The notes beneath the pieces were generated by a model. The model was given only the letters and a program-made list of their open reading frames with translations. It searched no databases and had not been told where the DNA came from. From VGKP01 sp964647695 (GTDB taxonomy: Archaea; Nanobdellota; Nanobdellia; Pacearchaeales; GW2011-AR1): 64,000 nucleotides of DNA. The stretch spans positions 74,014 through 138,013 of the forward strand of contig CAZYIS010000001.1 of NCBI GenBank assembly GCA_964647695.1. The letters run 5' to 3'. The position numbers and the translations under genes are program-made. Numbering within the stretch: position 1 is the first letter of the stretch; the number at the start of each line of letters is the position of its first letter. Below, one piece after another: positions 26,710 through 34,245 of this stretch.

Positions 26710-27648
26710 CTACTTAGATTTACTAATATGTTCAAAAGCCGAATAGGCTGCAGTGCAACCCTCTGCAACACCCGTTATGGCTTGTTTGAACGGTTTATCT
26801 GCCACATCTCCTGCAGCATAAACTCCTTTCAAATTAGTTTCTGAAGTTTTATGATCTATTATTATCTCCCCCTTACCATTAAGAGTAACTCCCAGTTCTT
26901 TTGCTAAATCCGAAAGAGCAATATGTCCTATGGCTACAAAAATACCATTCAATTGTAATTCCTTAGAACCATTAAATTCTCTGTCTAGAATTACGGATTT
27001 AACGCTTTTTTCTCCTCTAACTTCCATCACATTGGCGTTATTTATAATTTCAATTCTTGGATTTTTAGCAATTCGGTCAATATTTATCGGTTCAGCTCTG
27101 ATTTTATCTTTTCTATAGATTATGTAAACCTTTTTTGCATGTTCAGCCAATACCAATGCATCCTTTGCTGCACTATCACTTCCACCAATTACTGCTGCTA
27201 TCTTATTTTTATACAATGGGGAGTCACACAATGCACAATAAGCTACTCCCCTATTCTCAAATTCTATGCTTCCTGGAACTTCAAGTTTTTTCCATTTGGT
27301 TCCGGTTGCAAATAATATGGTCTTTGCTTCGTAATCATTTTTATCAGTTTTAATTAAAAACAAATCTTTCTTTTTTTCAATTTTCGATACTTTTTCTTCC
27401 CTCAAAGTTACCTGCTCATAGGCCAGGGCATGTTCTCTTATCTTATCAGCCAACTCCGGTCCCGAGAGTTTAATAAATCCCGGATAATTTTCCACGACAT
27501 TGGTGGTAGTAATTACGCCTCCCAATGGCATTTCAGAACCATTATTTGTTCCCAAACAGATAGTTTTCATTCCTAATCTTGCACCATACATTGCGGCAGC
27601 CATTCCTGCGACTCCTGCACCAACAATTAAAAAATCATATTTTTCCAT
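26710..27648 (-). CDS. trxB: Thioredoxin-disulfide reductase
   Basis: 312 aa flavoprotein that passes electrons from NAD(P)H to thioredoxin or similar proteins. FAD site GAGVAG (residues 10-15); redox pair CALC (Cys138, Cys141); second nucleotide site GGSDSA (155-160); FAD-binding AAGDVADKPFKQ near the C-terminus. Length and motif order are those of low-molecular-weight TrxB. The NADPH-type HRR motif is replaced by YRKDKIR, so cofactor preference is open. A TATA-like ATATAAAT lies about 25 bp upstream on the minus strand. Confidence 0.93.
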   Translation of the reverse strand: MEKYDFLIVGAGVAGMAAAMYGARLGMKTICLGTNNGSEMPLGGVITTTNVVENYPGFIKLSGPELADKIREHALAYEQVTLREEKVSKIEKKKDLFLIKTDKNDYEAKTILFATGTKWKKLEVPGSIEFENRGVAYCALCDSPLYKNKIAAVIGGSDSAAKDALVLAEHAKKVYIIYRKDKIRAEPINIDRIAKNPRIEIINNANVMEVRGEKSVKSVILDREFNGSKELQLNGIFVAIGHIALSDLAKELGVTLNGKGEIIIDHKTSETNLKGVYAAGDVADKPFKQAITGVAEGCTAAYSAFEHISKSK

Positions 27649-27723
27649 AAAAAAGCTTATTCCGCTGATTATATAAATTATTCCATAGAAAAATATATTA
27701 ATTATTGTTACTAATAAATATGG

Positions 27724-28473
27724 ATGAATAAAAGATATTCTTTAATTCTGTCCATTCTAATAACTTTTTTTATATTTATAAACATTTTTTTGATTGAACA
27801 ACAATATAATTCAAATGCTAGAGAAAAAGTAATAATTTCAAGAGTAATCGATGGCGATACTCTGGAATTAGACGATGGTCGCATAATTCGTCTTCTAAAC
27901 ATCAATTCTCCTGAAAAAGGAGTTATTGGTGCTGAAAAGTCTGCTGAGTTTCTATCTTCTTTTCAATCAAATCAAGTGGAGATTGAAATAACTGGAAAAG
28001 ATAAATATTTTAGAAATCTAGCGAAACTCTATACTCCCAATTACATAAATTTAGAACTAGTTCAAAAAGGTTTAGCCTCTAAATTTCTAGTTCAAAAAGA
28101 TGAATTGAAACAATTTGCCGATGCCGAAAAGAATGCAATTCAGAATTCTTCGGGAATTTGGGAAAAATCCTATTCCTTCAACTGTTTTAATTCCAGCATA
28201 GATTATAAAAATGAAATTATCACTCTAGAGAATCATTGCCCGTCGATCTCTACTGAAAATTGGACTCTGAAAGATGAAAGCCGAACCACCTATTATTTCA
28301 AGAGAAATATTAGCTCAAACCTATTCCGAATTCATTCGGGCTTCGGAATAGATAATTCCACAGATATATTTTGGAATTCAAAACAACCCATCTGGAACAA
28401 CGACCGCGATTCACTATATTTATTTGATGAAAATAAAAAATTAGTACATTATGAAACCTACGGTTATTATTAG
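27724..28473 (+). CDS. Membrane-anchored thermonuclease (SNase) with lamin-tail domain
   Basis: 249 aa. An N-terminal signal-anchor (residues 7-25) precedes a staphylococcal nuclease-like domain (about 35-145) with VIDGDTLELDDGRIIRL and INSPEKG, which hold the usual Asp and Arg positions. The C-terminal part (about 160-249: CPSISTENWTLKDESRTTY, FRIHSGFGID, DSLYLFDENKKLV) matches the lamin-tail (LTD) fold often joined to secreted nucleases. It likely degrades extracellular DNA, perhaps for nucleotide scavenging. The next gene overlaps by 23 bp. An ATG at 27720 opens only a three-codon frame. Confidence 0.85.
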   Translation: MNKRYSLILSILITFFIFINIFLIEQQYNSNAREKVIISRVIDGDTLELDDGRIIRLLNINSPEKGVIGAEKSAEFLSSFQSNQVEIEITGKDKYFRNLAKLYTPNYINLELVQKGLASKFLVQKDELKQFADAEKNAIQNSSGIWEKSYSFNCFNSSIDYKNEIITLENHCPSISTENWTLKDESRTTYYFKRNISSNLFRIHSGFGIDNSTDIFWNSKQPIWNNDRDSLYLFDENKKLVHYETYGYY

Positions 28474-29002
28474 TCTAAGCATTTTTCTAATATTTTCCAT
28501 TAACCTAGTCTGTGCTTCAAATTTTGACTTTCACTATAGCAATATATCAAAAATAAATGATGAAATAATTGTAACTCTAATAAATTACAATATTTCTGAT
28601 GTTCAAGACATTAAACTGTATATTCATAATTCCAGCGATGATAAAATAGTTCGTTCCGAGATATTATCCAACACTCTCAATTCAGGTATTTGGAAAGATT
28701 CTTGGAATTATATTTCGTCTTCATTTCCCGATAATCTCAGTTATAAAATTAAGTTAACTTCCTATTCAAATAATTCTTCCATCTGTGTAAAACTAAGAAA
28801 AGTAAATTCATCTAAAACCGAAGAGCTATGTAAAACATTCATTCAAAACCTAGAACCCATCAATTCCTATAAAAATCTAAAACCTTCCAAATCTTCTTTT
28901 TCCACAGATTTGGAAAATCTAAGACTAGGCATTACACTCTCTTCATTCATACTGATACTCCTTATTTTCCTAATTTTAACTTTAGATATTAGGGATTTGT
29001 AA
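28451..29002 (+). CDS. Secreted/membrane protein coupled to the nuclease gene
   Basis: 183 aa. It has a signal peptide (residues 1-22, ending VCAS), a beta-rich ectodomain with one likely disulfide (near 118/132), and a C-terminal TM helix (residues 160-178) with a very short cytoplasmic end (TLDIRDL). It overlaps the SNase-LTD gene by 23 bp, so the two are translationally linked. It may present or retain the nuclease at the surface. No family is recognised. Confidence 0.7.
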   Translation: MKPTVIISLSIFLIFSINLVCASNFDFHYSNISKINDEIIVTLINYNISDVQDIKLYIHNSSDDKIVRSEILSNTLNSGIWKDSWNYISSSFPDNLSYKIKLTSYSNNSSICVKLRKVNSSKTEELCKTFIQNLEPINSYKNLKPSKSSFSTDLENLRLGITLSSFILILLIFLILTLDIRDL

Positions 29003-29048
29003 TCTTCAGAAACTTAATATTTAAAAATAGGGTTTTTCTACTCTTTCC

Positions 29049-29603
29049 ATGGAAGGAACTAAACTTACAGGTATTATGATTCTAGAAATCCTAGGTAGAC
29101 CTAAAGAGACCATTGAAGGAGCATTAAGAGCAGTGGTAGACAAGCTCTCTAAAGAAAAGGGCGTAAAACTGATAAAAACTGATTTCCATGAGACTAAATC
29201 CGTAGAAAATGCAAAAGATTTATTCACTACTTTCGTAGAAATTGAACTTGAATTTGATTCTCTAGAAACCTACTTCTATACTTTATTTGCCTATATGCCT
29301 TCCCATGTAGAAATCATTAGTCCTAACAATGTTAATTTTACCATTCAACATCTAAATGAATTCGGAAATAAATTAATACAAAAGTTACATGATTATGATT
29401 CCATTGTTCAAAAAACATTAAACGAAAGGGATTTCCTAACTAAAAAATTATTTGAAGTTGCACCTCACCTATTCAAACCAGCAAATGCTCCCGTAACACC
29501 TCCAGTTCAAAATAATTCTTCCAGTCAACCAACCAATGAATCTACTAAACCATCAAAATCCGTAAAGAAGAAATCTAAAAAATCAAGTAAAAAGAAAAAT
29601 TAA
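29049..29603 (+). CDS. Unknown cytosolic protein with Lys-rich tail
   Basis: 184 aa. The N-terminal region (residues 1-135) looks like a compact alpha/beta fold (GIMILEILGRPKETIEGALR, FTTFVEIELEFDSLETYFY). A Pro/Asn/Ser linker and a strongly basic C-terminus (KKKSKKSSKKKN) suggest nucleic-acid binding. A leaderless promoter (TTTAAAAATA centred 25 bp upstream) supports the start. The stop shares TTAA with the convergent surface-protein gene. The fold resembles small regulatory domains, but I cannot name the family. Confidence 0.7.
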   Translation: MEGTKLTGIMILEILGRPKETIEGALRAVVDKLSKEKGVKLIKTDFHETKSVENAKDLFTTFVEIELEFDSLETYFYTLFAYMPSHVEIISPNNVNFTIQHLNEFGNKLIQKLHDYDSIVQKTLNERDFLTKKLFEVAPHLFKPANAPVTPPVQNNSSSQPTNESTKPSKSVKKKSKKSSKKKN

Positions 29604-30877
29604 GGTAAATTTTTTCTATTTTTCTTTTCTGCTTCTCTAATTTGGGTCTTTATAGGATCTTTATCTGCCTTTACTTTTTTATAATTATAATAAACATATC
29701 CCAAGATTCCTATCAATATAATTGCCAAAAGGTAACCGATCCAAGCACTACTAGTTTTAGTAGTTGTTCCAGTTCCGCAAATACCTCTGCAGCACAATCC
29801 ATCCTTACCCACTATTTCGGTGCCTTTACATGCCTGTCCATTAGCACATTTGTTTCCTATAAGTTCAGAACAGGTATACTGTAAATAGCCTTGCGAATTA
29901 TTAGCTGAAACATGTATTGAATCGTCAATAACACTATAATTATCTACAAAATTTATTTTAATTGGTAATTCTCTACTAATATTATTTTCTTTGGATGTAA
30001 TATTTATAATTTCATCAAAACTCTTTCTATAACTCTCTTTAATGGTAATATCATATTGCATCTGTTCATCTGAATTCAAACTAGTTTTGCCCGAAGGAGT
30101 TATGCTAAAAATATCAGTATTATAATCTAAATATATATTAACCATATTATTAATGCCTGTATTTTGGATAGTCAAAGTATAATTAATATTAGTTGCGCTC
30201 TTTAGTTTTGTAGCATCTATAAATCCCGGACTAATGGACAGCGAATTATTTTTCTTTTCAGTTATTATTGGAAAACCATCTCTGACCACATACAATGGAA
30301 TGGTATAGTTTCCTATTTTCATTGTTGTTAATTGGGTCCCAGTAAAATCCTTAATATTAAATTCAATTTTATTATCTCCTGGAAGAATATTGTAATCCTT
30401 ACTTTCAGGTTGGTTAATATTCAAAGTCATAGAGTCATTGGCCTGAGAAGTAATAACCATGGAAAAATTACCTTTAGCAAATATAAATCCTGGATTTATT
30501 GTGTAATCTGCCAGATTAGAATTTACCGTGAAATTCTGAATAAAATCAACACTCTGGGTCGTTCCAGTCACATAGGTGAAAACATCCTTTATTCCCATAC
30601 TATAATTTCCTTCGCTAGCTCCCGAAGAAACAATAAACCAAATATAATAAGCATCCCCTAATTTAGCCACATCATACAGAAAGGGCATTCTAACATTATC
30701 CCTCTTAAATTCAATCTGGTCCTTAGTAATTGGTTCTAGTATAGGCCCGGATAATTTAACCACTGCAGTTTCACCTTTCATATAGCTACTTTTCATATCG
30801 CTACTTATTGCGCCTGCATTGGTCAAAAGTAAAACTAAAACTAAACTAAAAATTATAAAAATCCCTCTTCTTACCAT
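29600..30877 (-). CDS. Surface protein with juxtamembrane six-cysteine module
   Basis: 425 aa from the ATG at 30877, chosen because the signal peptide (MVRRGIFIIFSLVLVLLL) begins there and a TATA box lies 25 bp upstream; the longer frame to 30982 would run through that promoter. The ectodomain looks like stacked beta folds, including a CARDB-like segment near residues 225-300. A module with spacing C-x7-C-x5-C-x11-CC-x3-C at residues 336-367 sits before the TM helix (about 377-397). The same module occurs in the protein at 32245-34170. The basic cytoplasmic tail ends EKKNRKNLP. Confidence 0.78.
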   Translation of the reverse strand: MVRRGIFIIFSLVLVLLLTNAGAISSDMKSSYMKGETAVVKLSGPILEPITKDQIEFKRDNVRMPFLYDVAKLGDAYYIWFIVSSGASEGNYSMGIKDVFTYVTGTTQSVDFIQNFTVNSNLADYTINPGFIFAKGNFSMVITSQANDSMTLNINQPESKDYNILPGDNKIEFNIKDFTGTQLTTMKIGNYTIPLYVVRDGFPIITEKKNNSLSISPGFIDATKLKSATNINYTLTIQNTGINNMVNIYLDYNTDIFSITPSGKTSLNSDEQMQYDITIKESYRKSFDEIINITSKENNISRELPIKINFVDNYSVIDDSIHVSANNSQGYLQYTCSELIGNKCANGQACKGTEIVGKDGLCCRGICGTGTTTKTSSAWIGYLLAIILIGILGYVYYNYKKVKADKDPIKTQIREAEKKNRKNLP

Positions 30878-30897
30878 ATTCCTAAAAGAAAGATAAG

Positions 30898-30911
30898 TTA
30901 TATAAATATAA
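30898..30911. promoter_or_regulatory. Shared near-symmetric TATA box for divergent genes
   Basis: TTATATAAATATAA lies exactly midway between the start codons at 30877 (minus) and 30928 (plus), about 25 bp from each. It reads as a TATA box on both strands. Confidence 0.6.
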
Positions 30912-30927
30912 TGATTCTCTACTAAAT

Positions 30928-31203
30928 ATGGTACTAAACACAACATCCTATATTGCCCCCGAAACAAACATTCTTTCGTCAATTATTCAGGCACTTCCTG
31001 CCTCTGTAACTGATAAATTATCTTTCCTCATTGACATAAGTAAAATATTGATGATTGTGCTAATTATTTATTTCGTTATTTTAATAATTTCAAAAATATT
31101 TAAACTAAGAGATTCATTCAATCTTTCTAATATAGCCAAGAACGTCGAAGAGATTAATGAAAAGCTTTCTTCCAAGGAAAAGAAATCCAAAAAGAAAGTT
31201 TAA
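30928..31203 (+). CDS. Single-span membrane protein with basic tail, 91 aa
   Basis: A hydrophobic helix spans about residues 35-58 (ISKILMIVLIIYFVILII), with an extracellular or amphipathic N-terminal part and a charged helical C-terminus (NVEEINEKLSSKEKKSKKKV) that is probably cytoplasmic. It is divergent from the Cys-module surface protein and shares its TATA element, so the two are likely expressed together. No family is recognised. Confidence 0.7.
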   Translation: MVLNTTSYIAPETNILSSIIQALPASVTDKLSFLIDISKILMIVLIIYFVILIISKIFKLRDSFNLSNIAKNVEEINEKLSSKEKKSKKKV

Positions 31204-31227
31204 ATATTCATTATTATTCTATTAATT

Positions 31228-31701
31228 ATGAAAATAGAGATTAATATTACCAAAACCAATATGGTAATAATTCTATCAGCCATATTCTTCGTAGGTGGAA
31301 TGATTTTTGCATTTGCCTATAATTCTTCTGGAACCGGTGGAAAGCCTGCAGTTATGGGTCATTCGGTTGATGAAATTAACTGGGCGCAACCTATCAAAAC
31401 GCTATTAAATATTGGAAGTACGGATGGATATAATTGGGATATTGGGGTGAACAATAATACCTATGGTAATTCTCTTGTTTTTCATAGTCAAAATCAATCC
31501 AATTATAGCAAATCAGTTTATTTTACTGCTAGCGGAGATATTTGCAGTAATGGCTTAGGCGGAGCATGTTTAAGTCAGACTGGTCCACCAATACTTTGTA
31601 CTTTTAACGGCGAACTTTTAGTTAGTAAAGATCTTGGTTGTTTATATGTTAAATGTGATGGAACAAAAGTGAACGGTATTAGGTTCACTCCCCCATGTTA
31701 A
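31228..31701 (+). CDS. Secreted protein with PAVMGHSxDE motif (paralogue of 12845-13615)
   Basis: 157 aa. MKIEINITKTNMVIIL leads into a hydrophobic helix (residues 12-31), then PAVMGHSVDE. The N-terminal 50 residues closely match the minus-strand protein at 12845-13615, though the loci are 18 kb apart. The C-terminal half is different, with six cysteines (CSNGLGGAC and others) that suggest a disulfide-bonded small domain. A TATA-like TTTAAATAT lies 25 bp upstream. Likely surface-exposed; function unknown. Confidence 0.75.
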   Translation: MKIEINITKTNMVIILSAIFFVGGMIFAFAYNSSGTGGKPAVMGHSVDEINWAQPIKTLLNIGSTDGYNWDIGVNNNTYGNSLVFHSQNQSNYSKSVYFTASGDICSNGLGGACLSQTGPPILCTFNGELLVSKDLGCLYVKCDGTKVNGIRFTPPC

Positions 31702-31818
31702 TAGATTACTTATTTAATTTTCATTTACATTCATTAAAATTTTAATCTGTATTTTATCAAATTAAATATAACTCTCATTTATAATTAATCTTAAATACCT
31801 CTTATTTGTGAACTTTTC

Positions 31819-32244
31819 ATGGCTGCATTACCTATTTTGAATACCCCTGGAAAAGAATTAGAATCAATAGTGGATTGGTTAACCACATTCAAGGAAGCAG
31901 GTTGTAGTTTAGTTTTGCCAGTAGCAGATTTTAATCCCGTATTAGTTAATAATATTTCGGGACATTTTTTAATTGCTCCTTCAGGACCAAAATATGCAAC
32001 TTTAGGTTTTGATCTTAATTCAAAAAAAATAATAACTCCTGATACCTTGATTCCAGATATTATAATCAATTCAAATCACATTGGAATTTATTTATTAAAC
32101 GATGCAAGACATAGAACCTATTTTATTTATCCAACAATCGAATCAAGAGATTCTAAGGATAGTCTAATTAATGGATGTAATGGTATGTATGGATTACCCG
32201 TTGATTGGTTATTACAAAAAGGTTTTGCAAAAAGAAATTCTTAA
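31819..32244 (+). CDS. Unknown soluble protein, 141 aa
   Basis: No signal peptide or TM segment. Alternating hydrophobic stretches (CSLVLPVADF, YATLGFDL, HIGIYLL, RTYFIYP) suggest a beta-rich fold. CTTAAATA centred about 25 bp before the ATG supports the start and a leaderless mRNA. The gene ends directly against the stop of the convergent surface-protein gene, with no spacer. I recognise no family. Leu codons are mainly TTA, unlike the CTA/CTT-rich core genes. Confidence 0.6.
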   Translation: MAALPILNTPGKELESIVDWLTTFKEAGCSLVLPVADFNPVLVNNISGHFLIAPSGPKYATLGFDLNSKKIITPDTLIPDIIINSNHIGIYLLNDARHRTYFIYPTIESRDSKDSLINGCNGMYGLPVDWLLQKGFAKRNS

Positions 32245-34170
32245 TTATTTACTCATTTCTCTCAATTTTCTAAGTGTTTCTTCCATTTCCTTGTCTCTTG
32301 CTGATCCAGTGGCAGGTCTTCTAACTGGAGCTACTGGTGTTGATGAATGGACTGGTCTTATTGGAGGTGTTGGCGAAGGTCTAAATGCATTTTGCATTCT
32401 CTGCATAGGATTAAATCCTTGTCCTGCTCCAGGGCTACTTGGTTTAACAACCGGAGTTACTTTAGCGTTACCTCTAAACTTAAACCACCATATTTGTAAT
32501 TCATGTCTATATATAATTGCCAATGCAACCAGGATACACAATAACAATAGAATAATTATCCAGAACCAATTTACTCCTCCAGTTGAAGCAACAGCAGGCA
32601 TGCAACAAACACTTCCAGAATCACAGGTTGAAGTTGAATCTTCATTTTCTCCAGTATCACAACTATTTCTACAAATTCCATTATTTAATGTGCAGGTATT
32701 TCCAGTACTAGCTGCAACACATGAGCCTATACAGCAACTTCCATCGCTTGAAGCTACATTATTACCACTACATACTTGATTAGAACTACATACTGCTCCT
32801 TGTTTAGCAGAACAGCTTAATAATGGGACCTTAACTGAACAGCAAACATTTAGTCCAGATACACATTGGAAATTATTCAAAACCGATCCACCGGCATTTA
32901 TACAATCACCCATATTTTCACAAGACTGGGTTGAAACTCCAGTACAGATAGGTAAATCTCCTGATCCTCCAGAAGTTGCTCCTCCTCTAGTCCATCCACC
33001 ATAAAGTAAAAATGCCATATTTCTTATGTTTCCATTATCCCAGCAACCATCTTTTCCTTGTATACTCAACAAATAGGTTTTAGCATTTTCAACTTCGGGA
33101 GATGAACTTGTTCCCAGAGTCAACATGGCTAAAGCAGTATCATAAAATTGACCATAGGGACTTGAGATTACTTGCCAAAGTCTATTATTCTTTTGACTCT
33201 GTATAATTTCAGCATATTGATTATCGGCTGCAGTTAAATAATATAAGAATGATTCTGGGAAATATTTTTTATTGTTATCTGCAAGAGCAATCAAATAAGG
33301 CAAATAGGAATCTACATTTTTACCTTCCTTACTTAATGCAACCGTTGCCCACAAACTTCCTTCATAATCGCAGGTATTTCCATTCTTGAAACAATTAACG
33401 CTAACTTTAGCAGTGGTTGAACCTAGAGCTGAAGCACTACTTGATTTTGGTAAAACATAAACTGTTTGATCATTCTTTTTTTGATAGGCAGTGGCAGTCA
33501 AAAAGTCCTTATCACAAGAGATTTGTATATCCTTATCATAGCAACTTTCTCTGAACAATAACCAATAACCATTGGCTGCTATGCTAAAACAATTTCCAGG
33601 AGTTCCAGAAATTGTCATATCGCTATTAACGCTGACTTTCTTTTGTACTCCATCGTAGCTAAGAGTACATTGGGATGGATCCTTATTGGCAATATCAATT
33701 TCCAAATACCAATTCAAATCGCTTGAAGTTGCATTTTTAGTCAATAACCAATTTACGATACCTGATCTTTCTCTTCCCGATCTTTGATAAGCCAATAATA
33801 CCTGAGCAGTTTCCTTAAGATTGCAACCTTTGGCATTGGACCAGCAATTTTGGATTGCATTTTTTTCAGAGTCAATTTTATCCTGGGCAACTTTTCTATA
33901 GCCCAAAGCCAGAGTAGTATATATGGATTCTTCCAGTGAAATTGAAGAACTAGTCTTATTTTTAATTTGATTATCCAAACAGGTATAGGCATTATTTATT
34001 GCCGTATTATCGCTAGAGGTTGTAGAAGTCAAAGAGCCCACATCGGAATTTAACCCCGTAATGGAAGTATTAACTAATGTATTATTAGTAGAATTAGCGG
34101 CCATTGCCAACGACAAAGACAGCATAACAAATGTAAATATGAATATCAACAATTTACCTTCTTTTTTCAT
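32245..34170 (-). CDS. Surface protein with alpha-toroid (prenyltransferase-like) repeats and Cys-rich modules
   Basis: 641 aa. After a signal peptide (residues 1-23), helical repeats at about 60-125 and 270-390 (YDTALAMLTLG, AKTYLLSIQGKDGCWD, NIRNMAFLLYGGW) resemble the alpha/alpha toroid repeats of prenyltransferase/squalene-cyclase-like proteins. Three Cys-rich modules follow (about 400-525). The one at 453-484 has spacing C-x7-C-x5-C-x11-CC-x3-C, identical to the protein at 29600-30877. A TM helix near 536-560 and a long Pro/Arg-rich cytoplasmic tail end the protein. Probably a structural surface receptor rather than an enzyme. Confidence 0.8.
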   Translation of the reverse strand: MKKEGKLLIFIFTFVMLSLSLAMAANSTNNTLVNTSITGLNSDVGSLTSTTSSDNTAINNAYTCLDNQIKNKTSSSISLEESIYTTLALGYRKVAQDKIDSEKNAIQNCWSNAKGCNLKETAQVLLAYQRSGRERSGIVNWLLTKNATSSDLNWYLEIDIANKDPSQCTLSYDGVQKKVSVNSDMTISGTPGNCFSIAANGYWLLFRESCYDKDIQISCDKDFLTATAYQKKNDQTVYVLPKSSSASALGSTTAKVSVNCFKNGNTCDYEGSLWATVALSKEGKNVDSYLPYLIALADNNKKYFPESFLYYLTAADNQYAEIIQSQKNNRLWQVISSPYGQFYDTALAMLTLGTSSSPEVENAKTYLLSIQGKDGCWDNGNIRNMAFLLYGGWTRGGATSGGSGDLPICTGVSTQSCENMGDCINAGGSVLNNFQCVSGLNVCCSVKVPLLSCSAKQGAVCSSNQVCSGNNVASSDGSCCIGSCVAASTGNTCTLNNGICRNSCDTGENEDSTSTCDSGSVCCMPAVASTGGVNWFWIIILLLLCILVALAIIYRHELQIWWFKFRGNAKVTPVVKPSSPGAGQGFNPMQRMQNAFRPSPTPPIRPVHSSTPVAPVRRPATGSARDKEMEETLRKLREMSK

Positions 34171-34245
34171 AACTAATCCATGTAATTATTATTTAAAAAT
34201 GTTCTTAGTCGTTATTTTAAGCTATTTACTCGAGTTTTATTCCTA

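Noticed and set aside
27720..27731. Mini-frame ATGGATGAATAA overlapping the nuclease start
   Set aside because: Only three codons; probably just chance overlap with the true ATG at 27724, though it is close to the predicted start site.
30878..30982. 35-residue N-terminal extension of the surface protein ending at 29600
   Set aside because: It would cover the shared TATA element and place residues before a clear signal peptide; the start at 30877 fits promoter spacing.
32171..32779. 202-aa plus-strand frame opposite the Cys-rich surface protein
   Set aside because: It is antisense to a well-supported gene with signal peptide and TM segment, and its composition mirrors that gene.
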